Origin: Nitrosopumilus oxyclinae
GTDB lineage: Archaea > Thermoproteota > Nitrososphaeria > Nitrososphaerales > Nitrosopumilaceae
NCBI RefSeq assembly: GCF_013407165.1
Contig: NZ_CP026994.1
Coordinates: 124,001-188,000 of the forward strand
Length of the DNA: 64,000 nucleotides
Direction of reading: 5' to 3'
Shown here in pieces: positions 42,302 through 49,627 of this stretch. Each line of letters starts with the position of its first letter. Position 1 is the stretch's first letter. The position numbers were made by a program, and so were the translations under genes. The notes beneath the pieces are model-generated. The model ran no database searches. It saw only the letters and a list, made by a program, of their open reading frames with translations, and was not told where the DNA came from.

Positions 42302-43273
42302 ATGAGTCACGATAATTCCCAAATTTACAGAACAACTCCAGCCAGAACTGGAAAAATGATGATTATCATGTTAGGCATCTGCATTGTTGGTGGAGCAATC
42401 TTCTTTTCAATGTGGGACTATTGGATATCAGAACCAGCCCCAGTTGTAGCAATGATGGCAGGTGATTCAGGTTCTGCAGGTCCAGCAGCTCACACAGGTG
42501 CAACCCTGACACAAGATCTTCATTTTATTGAATCATCTGACTTTAGGACTTTGGCGTTTAATGCATTGCCAGGTGAACCTGATAATAATCCAACAATCAA
42601 TATGGAAGTTGGAGACAAAGTAATCTTTAATGTAGATAATGCCGGAAAATCATTCCACTCCTTTGGTGTAACGCCTTTAGATGAAGGCTTTGGAGGAGTT
42701 GTTGCAGGAAGCGAAGTTGCAACAGCATCAAATCCATTAAAACCAGGTGAAAGTGGTTCTTCAGAATTTATCGCAGGTGAAGATGGAGTTTATTATTACA
42801 TTTGTACAGTTCCAGGTCACCGAGAACAAGGAATGGTGGGTAAAATCATTGTAGGGGATGTTTCAGTTGAAGAAGAAGTAATGGAGGCAGTACCAGAACC
42901 AGAGGTAATGGAAAAAGAAATGGCCGCCCCAGAACCAGAGGTAATGGAAAAAGAAATGGCCCCAGAACCTGTAGCATTTGATGGTACAATATCTCTCCCA
43001 GATGGTTCCGGAGTTCCGGGATGTGATGACACAAATGAATGCTATATTCCATATCATGTTACAGTTTCAGCAGGTGAAGAAATTACTTGGTCAAATGATG
43101 ACTCTGCAGCACACACCGTTACAAGTGGATTACCAGGAGCTCCTGATGGAATCTTTGATAGTAGTTTGTTTATGGCAGGTGGTACTTTCTCAGTTACATT
43201 AGATGACGCAGGTGAATATCCTTACTATTGTATGGTACATCCTTGGATGACAGGTATAATAACAGTAAATTAG
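42302..43273 (+). CDS. Membrane-anchored protein with two cupredoxin domains
   Basis: A 323-residue protein with an N-terminal helix (MMIIMLGICIVGGAIFF) and two blue-copper domains outside. Domain 1 (about 95-185) has FHSFGV and CTVPGHREQGM (Cys, His, Met ligands); domain 2 (about 230-320) has AAHTV and CMVHPWM. Between them is an acidic linker containing a duplicated PEPEVMEKEMA unit. Being directly after coxA, it is a plausible electron donor or accessory subunit for the oxidase. SD AGGAG lies shortly before the ATG at 42302. The two-domain build implies possible electron relay. Confidence 0.87.
   Translation: MSHDNSQIYRTTPARTGKMMIIMLGICIVGGAIFFSMWDYWISEPAPVVAMMAGDSGSAGPAAHTGATLTQDLHFIESSDFRTLAFNALPGEPDNNPTINMEVGDKVIFNVDNAGKSFHSFGVTPLDEGFGGVVAGSEVATASNPLKPGESGSSEFIAGEDGVYYYICTVPGHREQGMVGKIIVGDVSVEEEVMEAVPEPEVMEKEMAAPEPEVMEKEMAPEPVAFDGTISLPDGSGVPGCDDTNECYIPYHVTVSAGEEITWSNDDSAAHTVTSGLPGAPDGIFDSSLFMAGGTFSVTLDDAGEYPYYCMVHPWMTGIITVN
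42893..42961 (+). repeat. Tandem 36-base repeat coding the cupredoxin linker
   Basis: A 36-base unit (42893-42928) is followed by a second copy of 33 bases (42929-42961), the shared part being identical by eye. It encodes PEPEVMEKEMA-A followed by PEPEVMEKEM-A. The in-frame length suggests a linker that can expand or contract by slippage without breaking the gene. Confidence 0.85.
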
Positions 43274-43284
43274 AATAGAAAATA

Positions 43285-43728
43285 TTGGCAATACAATATC
43301 TTGCATTAACAACATTGATTGTTTTGTATTCGCTGATGTTTATTGGTGGATATATTTCCGCAGCAGGACTTGGATTAACTTGTCCTGAGTGGCCTTTATG
43401 TCCAAACGGTGTGATGCCTTCTGAAGAATATCTTGTTGAATGGGTTCACAGAACAACTGCTGCAACCACTGGAGCATTAGTAATTGCAACTATGGTTGCT
43501 AGTCTTATCAACAAGAATTCTGATTTGAAAATCAAAATTACCAGTTCCCTTGCAACTGGATTAGTCATTACTCAAATTACATTAGGTGCATTGGTAATTG
43601 ATACTAAACTTCATGCAGTTCTAGTTGCAATTCATTTAGGAATAGGAATTTGGCTATTTGCTATGGTGTTACTAACTGTATTATTTGCATTTAGAATAGC
43701 AAAATCCTCAAAATCTATTCCTGCTTAG
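43285..43728 (+). CDS. ctaA: Half-size heme A synthase (CtaA-type, four helices)
   Basis: A 147-residue membrane protein with four helices. LGLTCPEWPLCPNG near 30-43 holds the paired-cysteine motif of CtaA, WVHRTTAATTGALV has the heme-ligand histidine after the second region and KLHAVLVAIHLGIG a further histidine pair. Canonical CtaA/Cox15 have eight helices; half-size versions are known from archaea such as Aeropyrum and probably form dimers. It would make heme A for subunit I. The start is TTG at 43285, eleven bases after the cupredoxin stop. Confidence 0.82.
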   Translation: MAIQYLALTTLIVLYSLMFIGGYISAAGLGLTCPEWPLCPNGVMPSEEYLVEWVHRTTAATTGALVIATMVASLINKNSDLKIKITSSLATGLVITQITLGALVIDTKLHAVLVAIHLGIGIWLFAMVLLTVLFAFRIAKSSKSIPA

Positions 43729-44242
43729 ATTTTTTTAAAATTTTTGGCAAGTAAATATACAACATTACTCCTAAAAATACAAAAGCACCTGTAGTTATTG
43801 CACCAATGAAGAGTATTCCAAATGGACTCTGTGTTCCCATGTTAAATGTATAAGTTAAGACTCTACTAGATCCTTCCATATCATACAAATCAACTTTAAC
43901 AATATGATTTCCTATATTTTTCCAAACATAATCAAAATCCCAATGAGAACCTTCTACTGATGTTGGAGGAATTGCATCTATTTGTTGATCGTTATAGTAC
44001 ACTCTAATGCCCATTGTAAAATTATCCACTTCTTCATAATCAAATCCTTTTGTTACTTTGATTAGAAATTGAGATGGTTCATCAATTTGTGGAAATTCTG
44101 GTGCTGTGGCTACTTGGACTCTGTAATCACCTAAAGATTGCTCTGCAGAATTAAACATGGAATGCGCATAAACTGAATCCAATCCAGAATATGATGAAAA
44201 TATAAAAAGAAAAATCAAGAAAATTGATCGCTTTTTTACCAT
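43715..44242 (-). CDS. Exported membrane-anchored protein, unknown function
   Basis: A 175-residue protein with signal peptide (IFLIFLFIFSSYSGLDSVYA), a beta-rich extracellular domain (GDYRVQVATAPEFPQIDEPSQFLIKVT), and a C-terminal anchor helix (FGILFIGAITTGAFVFLGVMLYIYL). The domain looks Ig-like, as in FixH/YtkA-type or copper-handling proteins; AHSMFN immediately after the cleavage site places a His and Met at the mature N-terminus, as in CopC-like sites. It converges on ctaA with a 14-base overlap. Copper handling is only a suggestion. Confidence 0.62.
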   Translation of the reverse strand: MVKKRSIFLIFLFIFSSYSGLDSVYAHSMFNSAEQSLGDYRVQVATAPEFPQIDEPSQFLIKVTKGFDYEEVDNFTMGIRVYYNDQQIDAIPPTSVEGSHWDFDYVWKNIGNHIVKVDLYDMEGSSRVLTYTFNMGTQSPFGILFIGAITTGAFVFLGVMLYIYLPKILKKSKQE

Positions 44243-44338
44243 TTAAAATATCTGCAAACTCGATGAATATATTGTAAATCAATTTTAATAGGAAAATCTT
44301 CAAAACCTTTAAATCCTTATTGGCAAGAAACTCAATCG

Positions 44339-44941
44339 TTGACCCTCGTAACAAAATCAATCGATATTAAAACACCTGTAGAGAATGTTTTCACCTACTT
44401 TGCAAGACCAGAACATGTTTCTGATCAAATCAAAAATGACACAGTAGGTATGACAGTCGTTCCTATGGACATCAAAGAAGGGATGGGTGTTGGTACAACC
44501 TTTAGAATTATCGGTGACTTTAGCGGAAAACGTTTAGAGTGGGATTGTGAGACAACTGAATTCATTAAAAATGAGAGAATCACTGCCAAGCAAATTGAAG
44601 GCCCTTTCAAGAACTGGCAAATTACCAACGAATTCAAAGCATTAGGTAATAATCTTACAAGAGTAACCATGTCAGTAGACTATGATATGCCATTTGGTCC
44701 TCTGGGAGCTATTTTGGATAAAGCAAAATTTGCAAAATCTGCTGAAAAAGGAATGGAAACTGCTCTTTACAACGTTAGAGGATTACTAGAAGGAAACGGT
44801 TCAATTCCAGTATACATTACATTAGATGCATACCAAAAACTTCTAGCCGAAAAGAAAAAGATGAATGATGTTCCAGTTTCAACTGCACTTACTGCAATCA
44901 TTGAAAAATACAATGAAATTGAAGCTAAAGCACAAAACTAA
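44339..44941 (+). CDS. CoxG/SRPBCC-fold protein
   Basis: A 200-residue START-like (SRPBCC) protein. IDIKTPVENVFTYFARPEH at the start and GVGTTFRI, MSVDYDMPFGPLGAIL in the middle are typical of polyketide-cyclase/CoxG domains, which bind lipids or cofactors. A C-terminal tail of about 40 residues is extra and helical. The start is TTG at 44339 with a TATA-like TTTAAA at 44308-44313. It may be coupled to the oxidase genes upstream, but it has its own promoter. Confidence 0.72.
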   Translation: MTLVTKSIDIKTPVENVFTYFARPEHVSDQIKNDTVGMTVVPMDIKEGMGVGTTFRIIGDFSGKRLEWDCETTEFIKNERITAKQIEGPFKNWQITNEFKALGNNLTRVTMSVDYDMPFGPLGAILDKAKFAKSAEKGMETALYNVRGLLEGNGSIPVYITLDAYQKLLAEKKKMNDVPVSTALTAIIEKYNEIEAKAQN

Positions 44942-45000
44942 ATTTTCATTTATTTTAAAATCTTAAGATTAATAACAACTCTGGGCATATCTATTTTGGT

Positions 45001-45074
45001 GGGTCTATGGCGCAGCCAGGTAGCGCACCGGACTCTTAATCCGGTTGTCAAGGGTCCGAATCCCTTTAGACCCG
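45001..45074 (+). tRNA. tRNA-Lys (anticodon CTT)
   Basis: Acceptor GGGTCTA/TAGACCC, D-arm GCGC/GCGC with GG in the loop, anticodon stem CCGGA/TCCGG with loop CTCTTAA (CTT), variable TTGTC, T-arm AAGGG/CCCTT with loop TCCGAAT, G73. All stems are Watson-Crick. No intron. 74 bases. Confidence 0.95.
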
Positions 45075-45114
45075 CTTTTAATTTCTATAGATAATTTTTT
45101 GAAAAAAACTATTG

Positions 45115-45492
45115 CTATACTTTAATTTCTGTATACTTTTTTGCCAACTCTAATAATTCATCAACACCAAGTGGTTTTGAAATAACTTTGATCAATCCTT
45201 GTCTGATTGCTTCTTGACTTTTAGGTTCAAACTCTGAGAAACCAGTTACGATAACGACATTTGCATTTGCATCTATTTCCTTAATCTGCTTGAATGCTTG
45301 ATATCCATCAAGAATGGGCATGTCTCCATCCATGATTACAAGAGAAGGTCTTTTTTCTATGTATTTTCTAACTCCTTCTTCACCATCAAATGCCGTATCT
45401 ACATCAAATTCATGTAATTCTAAAATTTCTTTGTAGATTCCAATTAAATCTACATCATCCTCTACTACTAGAATTGTTCTACCCATGCCCAA
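45115..45492 (-). CDS. CheY-like response regulator
   Basis: A 125-residue stand-alone receiver domain. The acidic pair is in VVEDDVDLIG, the phosphorylated aspartate in LVIMDGDMPILDGY near 54, and the conserved lysine in ISKPLGVDEL. No DNA-binding output domain follows, so it probably signals by protein contact. The start codon is 172 bases from the divergent sensor kinase at 45664, which suggests that the two form a two-component system. Confidence 0.88.
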   Translation of the reverse strand: MGMGRTILVVEDDVDLIGIYKEILELHEFDVDTAFDGEEGVRKYIEKRPSLVIMDGDMPILDGYQAFKQIKEIDANANVVIVTGFSEFEPKSQEAIRQGLIKVISKPLGVDELLELAKKYTEIKV

Positions 45493-45520
45493 ATACTATA
45501 CTCATACTTTATTATTAAAC

Positions 45521-45616
45521 AATACGTAAGTAAAAAATATGACACATTCCTAATTATCTATGAATTTTGTCAATGGTTTTTAAGGAAAAATGCAATTGAA
45601 ATTACTTGAATACGTA
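45521..45616. promoter_or_regulatory. Repeated AATACGTA sites in the divergent two-component spacer
   Basis: AATACGTA occurs at 45521-45528 and 45609-45616, the TACGTA core being a palindrome each time, in the spacer between the response regulator and the kinase. They may be binding sites for a regulator of both genes; the first is near the response regulator and the second near the kinase. Confidence 0.3.
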
Positions 45617-45663
45617 TATGCTAGATATTTTGGAAAACATATGAAGTTAAGAGGATACATGAA

Positions 45664-47463
45664 ATGAGTCAAAAAGATACTATATCAAAAATTGCAATTG
45701 ATAGTAACAAGAATACTATTGTTGGTCTTGTTATTGTAATGATTGCAATTACGGCAATCTATCAGTTAAGACCTTTTTTAGATGATACTCAATTCTCATA
45801 TATTGCAATCCCGGCATATGCAATTCTTCCAGGATTAGTTACGCTTTATTCTACCTTACTTGCAATAAAACTTTACAAACGAAATAGCTATCAGGCAAAA
45901 GGATTCATTTTATTTGCTATAGCTGCTGCATTTTGGTTTATTGCAGAACAAATTTGGCAATTATATGATCATGTATGGGAAGGCGCCCCATTCCCATCTG
46001 AAGCTGACATTTTCTATATCGCTGCATATCCATTAATGACTATTTTTCTATTCATGTCCTTAAAACCTGTTCTAAGAAAAACCGGAAGAAATGTTTGGTT
46101 GTTTGCAATCGGATTGGCAATTTCATTTTTGATTCCTTCTGTTTTAGCTGCATATGATGATATGTTTGAAGAAGAAGCATTTGCAACCTCAATTGCTCTT
46201 TTATATCCAATTCTAGGTGCTATTCAAGTTGTTCCAGCAATTGTTGGTATCATGTATCTTACAAAACAGGGAGCAAGTCTTTCATGGATGTTAATTTTGT
46301 TTGGTTTTATTATTTATACAATAGCTGATACATTTTTCTTATTTGCAGAACTTGATGGGACCTACTATGATGGACATCCTGTGGATCTGTTATGGCTTTA
46401 CACCTATGTTCTGATAGTTTTTGCATTTCACATTCGTCTAAAAATTGCAAATATTCCAGGCGAACAAAACAGTTCGATGTTCTTCTCTGAAAATGTAAAG
46501 TTTGAAACTATTAGTAAATTTGGAATTCCATTAACATTGGCAATAGTTTGTATGGTAATTTTCATGGCTTTAATTCATTCAATATTTATTGAAACTGATC
46601 AAGCCTCTTCAAATCAAACTATAATGTTGGGTGTTGTTGCAATGTTGGCAGTATTTGCAGCCATAGTTATCACAATCAACAAAAATCTTTCACGTCTTGT
46701 AAAAATGAGAACCAATGAACTTATTGAACAACGAGATAATCTGGAAAATCTTATTGAAGAGAAAACACATGAAATTTTAAAATCTGAACGATTATCTGCA
46801 ATAGGTGAATTATCTGGTCGTCTTGCACATGATTTGAGAAACCCTTTATCCGTAATGAAAATGTCCCTAGATTTAATCAAACAATCACCTGCAGATTCAA
46901 AATTATCTGATGAGACTGTGATAAAACGTATGAACTTAATTGAAAAAAGCATTGATAGAATTTCCCATCAAGTTGATGATGTTTTAGGCTATGTTAGAAA
47001 CTCTCCTCTAAATTTGAAAAATGTTTCATTAAAGGAACTTGTTCAAAGTTCTATAGATAAAGTGAATATCCCAAATGATGTAGAAATCAAATTGGATAAA
47101 AATGATGTAAAAGTTGACTGTGATATAGTCAAACTTGATGCCGTGTTTATCAATCTAATAGTTAATTCAATTCAAGCAATGCCTAATGGAGGAAAAATTG
47201 AAATTAAAATATCTGAACAAAGCAACTTGGCAGTTTTAAAATTCATTGATTCAGGAGAGGGAATTTCTGATGAAAATAAATCTAAAATCTTTGAGCCTTT
47301 GTTTACAACTAAGCAAAAAGGTACTGGGTTAGGGTTGGCCAGCTGTAAAAATATTGTTGAGCAGCATCAGGGAGAGATTTCTATAGAGAATAATCCAACT
47401 ACTTTTACAATTCTTCTACCCAAAATTCTTACTATATCACAAGTAAAATTACAAACAAAATAA
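45664..47463 (+). CDS. Membrane sensor histidine kinase
   Basis: A 599-residue kinase. Residues 20-345 hold about nine hydrophobic helices (a membrane-embedded sensor, not an extracellular one), then a short coiled coil (LIEQRDNLENLIEEKT). The H-box is GRLAHDLRNPLSVMKM near 388, the N-box NLIVNSIQAMPNGG, G1 FIDSGEGISDEN and G2 KGTGLGLASC. The ATG at 45664 follows a purine-rich AGAGGA. Histidine kinases are few in thaumarchaea, and the signal is unknown; the divergent CheY-like protein is the natural partner. Confidence 0.9.
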   Translation: MSQKDTISKIAIDSNKNTIVGLVIVMIAITAIYQLRPFLDDTQFSYIAIPAYAILPGLVTLYSTLLAIKLYKRNSYQAKGFILFAIAAAFWFIAEQIWQLYDHVWEGAPFPSEADIFYIAAYPLMTIFLFMSLKPVLRKTGRNVWLFAIGLAISFLIPSVLAAYDDMFEEEAFATSIALLYPILGAIQVVPAIVGIMYLTKQGASLSWMLILFGFIIYTIADTFFLFAELDGTYYDGHPVDLLWLYTYVLIVFAFHIRLKIANIPGEQNSSMFFSENVKFETISKFGIPLTLAIVCMVIFMALIHSIFIETDQASSNQTIMLGVVAMLAVFAAIVITINKNLSRLVKMRTNELIEQRDNLENLIEEKTHEILKSERLSAIGELSGRLAHDLRNPLSVMKMSLDLIKQSPADSKLSDETVIKRMNLIEKSIDRISHQVDDVLGYVRNSPLNLKNVSLKELVQSSIDKVNIPNDVEIKLDKNDVKVDCDIVKLDAVFINLIVNSIQAMPNGGKIEIKISEQSNLAVLKFIDSGEGISDENKSKIFEPLFTTKQKGTGLGLASCKNIVEQHQGEISIENNPTTFTILLPKILTISQVKLQTK

Positions 47464-47465
47464 AA

Positions 47466-48032
47466 TTACAATTTTTTTAGTAATGTAAATCTAGGTTTAT
47501 CTGGTTCTATGTCCTCATGCATATCCACATTGCTGACAAATTTGACTTTATAGTTTAACCATCTATTTTGCATGTTGCGCGATTTTTGATTTTCGTCAAT
47601 CTTTTTTTCAATTTCATCAAATTTTTCACAATTCATTATCCATCGTCTTGAAACTCTAAACATTTCTGCAATTCCTTTTTCTAATGTATCGTCATTTAGA
47701 TAATTCATTAATCCATGAGTGAAAACAAAATCTATTGATGAATCCTCAAAAGGAAGATCAGTTATTGACCCATTTTTGAAATTTCCATTTGGCACTTTTT
47801 CTTTTGCTATATCTAATGCGTGATCATTTAGATCAATGCCTCCAAATTGAATTGTATCTGGAAATAGTTTTAGATCTATTCCTGTACCGCAACCAATCTC
47901 TAAAACACTTGCACAACGTAACGAGATAGCTAAATCTCGAACAAATTTTGCAAATTCTTCATTATATCTTGATTCGTTCTCATCTGAATATTTGTCCCAA
48001 AATTCTTTATTGTAATTCATAATATTTTTCAA
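47466..48032 (-). CDS. SAM-dependent methyltransferase
   Basis: A 188-residue class I methyltransferase. Motif I is LEIGCGTGIDLKLF near 40-53, motif II GGIDLNDHALDIA, motif III DLPFEDSSIDFVFTHG. The C-terminus (NRWLNYKVKFV) is atypical. It converges on the kinase gene two bases from its stop. Substrate unknown. Confidence 0.78.
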   Translation of the reverse strand: MKNIMNYNKEFWDKYSDENESRYNEEFAKFVRDLAISLRCASVLEIGCGTGIDLKLFPDTIQFGGIDLNDHALDIAKEKVPNGNFKNGSITDLPFEDSSIDFVFTHGLMNYLNDDTLEKGIAEMFRVSRRWIMNCEKFDEIEKKIDENQKSRNMQNRWLNYKVKFVSNVDMHEDIEPDKPRFTLLKKL

Positions 48033-48058
48033 ACAAAGCTGTATTTGATATTAGTTGT

Positions 48059-48220
48059 TTAGTGCTGACATTTACAAGGAATAAGTTTTGTATCGAATGT
48101 ACAATCATGAGGCCCATCTGATTTTCCTTGTGTAGGAATTTCCTTCATACAATCATCATGACGACCTTTTCTACAAAACCAACAAATTTCTTGAGTTTCC
48201 CCTGGAGAGCACGAATCCAT
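48059..48220 (-). CDS. Small cysteine-rich protein, probable zinc-binding
   Basis: A 53-residue ORF too short for a 60-residue cutoff. It starts with ATG at 48220 and ends with TAA at 48059. Seven cysteines and three histidines occur in the order MDSC, then EICWFC (CxxC), HDDC, PHDC, and IPCKCQH (CxC) at the end. The pattern is typical of a zinc ribbon or two-site zinc-binding peptide. It lies between the methyltransferase and ilvE on the same strand, with a 26-base and a 40-base spacer. Coding status rests on composition and the intact frame. Confidence 0.6.
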   Translation of the reverse strand: MDSCSPGETQEICWFCRKGRHDDCMKEIPTQGKSDGPHDCTFDTKLIPCKCQH

Positions 48221-48260
48221 AATTTCTAGTCCTTGTTGCAGGTAAAAAACTTCATGGAAT

Positions 48261-49175
48261 TTAGATAAATGTCAACCAAGGCAAGAATCTTTCATCTTTA
48301 CCCATGACTACGTCAGTAAATGATTTTTGTAGTGCTTTGGTAATGCTGCCCATCTTTCCATTTCCAATTTTTACTTTGTCTATCTGAGTTACTGACTTTA
48401 CTTCGGCTGCAGTACCTGTCATAAAAATTTCATCTGCATTGTAAAGATCATCTCGTTCCAAATCACGTTCAATTACAAATCCACCATTCTCTTCAATAAT
48501 CTGAATGATACTATCTCTGGTAATTCCCTCCAGTCCTCCTGCTGAAAGTGGAGGGGTTTGAATAATATCATCTTTAATTATGAAAATATTTTCAGCACTA
48601 CCTTCTGCAACTTTACCATGATAGTTTAACATGATTGCTTCATCATATCCATTTTCTAATGCTTCCATTCTTGCAAGTGCAGCATTTGCATAGTTTGATG
48701 CAGCTTTTGCTTGCATTGGCTGAGATCTTGAATCTATTTTGGTCCAACTAGATACTTTACATTTTGCTCCTGAAAATTTACCCGCTTTTGATTCTCCCAT
48801 CTTCCATTCCCAGCAAGCAATTGAAACATCTACTTTGTTTGTAGTAGGAGTTAATCCCATTGTTCCGTATCCATAATATGCCAGTGGCCTAATGTATGAC
48901 TCTTTGAGTCCTCCTACTTGAACTGTTTTTACAATTGCATCTGAAATTACTTTTTTTGAGAATTGCATTTTCATAGAATATAATTTTGCAGATTTGAAAA
49001 ATCTATCAACATGTTCTGGTAATCTGAAAATTGCAGATCCATTTGGGGTATCATAGCATCTAATTCCTTCAAAAATTGATGTTGAATAGTGTAATGCGTG
49101 AGTTAAAACGTGAACTTTGGCATCTTTGAATGGCACTAATTTCCCATTCATCCATATTTTACCAATCTCTTTCAT
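48261..49175 (-). CDS. ilvE: Branched-chain amino acid aminotransferase
   Basis: Final transamination of valine, leucine and isoleucine synthesis. The 304-residue class IV PLP enzyme has YSTSIFEGIRCYDT near 28-42, IRPLAYYGYG near 96-105, the PLP lysine in QAKAASNYANAAL near 157, and GKVAEGSAENIFII. Length matches IlvE (about 300). The start is ATG at 49175. Confidence 0.93.
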   Translation of the reverse strand: MKEIGKIWMNGKLVPFKDAKVHVLTHALHYSTSIFEGIRCYDTPNGSAIFRLPEHVDRFFKSAKLYSMKMQFSKKVISDAIVKTVQVGGLKESYIRPLAYYGYGTMGLTPTTNKVDVSIACWEWKMGESKAGKFSGAKCKVSSWTKIDSRSQPMQAKAASNYANAALARMEALENGYDEAIMLNYHGKVAEGSAENIFIIKDDIIQTPPLSAGGLEGITRDSIIQIIEENGGFVIERDLERDDLYNADEIFMTGTAAEVKSVTQIDKVKIGNGKMGSITKALQKSFTDVVMGKDERFLPWLTFI

Positions 49176-49271
49176 AGGAGAGCAAAAAATCTATGCTAAT
49201 TTAAAGAATTATTTTTCTTACTAATTTTGAGCCACCTTAAACTACATATCTGATTAGTCGTAAATTATACC

Positions 49272-49478
49272 ATGGAATGGATTTTGGGCTTTGCTGGAAT
49301 AATTTTACTTGTCATAGGCTTGGTTGGTCAGGCATTTGAAATGAGAAAAATTCGATTAACTACATACAAAGATGAAGATTTAGGCTCAGCAAATATTTTC
49401 ATGAATAAGAGAAATTACAAGTGGTATGCCTTGTTGGGAATAGGTATCATTCTTTGGTATGTAGCTGAGCGTATGTGA
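49272..49478 (+). CDS. Small membrane protein, unknown function
   Basis: A 68-residue protein with two hydrophobic helices (WILGFAGIILLVIGLVGQAF and WYALLGIGIILWYVAERM) joined by a polar stretch containing KDEDLGSANIFMNKRN. No family is recognised. It starts with ATG at 49272 and lies upstream of the structured RNA candidate on the same strand. Confidence 0.6.
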   Translation: MEWILGFAGIILLVIGLVGQAFEMRKIRLTTYKDEDLGSANIFMNKRNYKWYALLGIGIILWYVAERM

Positions 49479-49500
49479 ACAGATCTATATGGATCAGGTC

Positions 49501-49506
49501 TATATA
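49501..49506 (+). promoter_or_regulatory. TATA box upstream of the structured RNA candidate
   Basis: TATATA lies about 27 bases before 49530, where the G/C-rich structured region begins. With no start codon in a meaningful frame downstream, the promoter would drive a non-coding RNA. Confidence 0.35.
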
Positions 49507-49527
49507 CTAGAAACTTCAACTTATAGT

Positions 49528-49619
49528 ATCGCGTGTTTTGGGTAACGCCGGACTAACTCTAGATAAAGGTCCAAGAATAAACCCACGATGGCGGTTTACA
49601 GGTGAAAGCCCGTAACGCC
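49528..49619 (+). ncRNA. Candidate structured RNA with competing helices
   Basis: A G/C-rich island in A/T-rich DNA. TGGGT (49539-49543) can pair with ACCCA (49580-49584) around hairpin GGAC/GTCC (49550-49553 with 49569-49572). Further on, GGCGGTTTAC (49590-49599) pairs with GTAACGCC (49612-49619), with two bulges, around GGT-GAAA-GCC, a GNRA tetraloop hairpin. GTAACGCC occurs identically at 49542-49549, so the same arm has two possible partners. It lies between a small membrane gene and the 3' end of aspartate kinase. Family not recognised. Confidence 0.45.
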
Positions 49620-49627
49620 AATTTACA

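Noticed and set aside
42893-42961. Possible CRISPR-like repeat
   Set aside because: Only two adjacent copies with no spacers, within a coding frame; a linker duplication explains it.
42817-43057. Three antisense reading frames opposite the cupredoxin gene
   Set aside because: They mirror the repeated codons of the linker and the real gene is clear; no start signal or homologous motif is seen.
44151-44360. 69-residue frame in the spacer before the CoxG-like gene
   Set aside because: It overlaps the promoter of the CoxG-like gene and the start of the exported protein gene in another frame, with no supporting signal.
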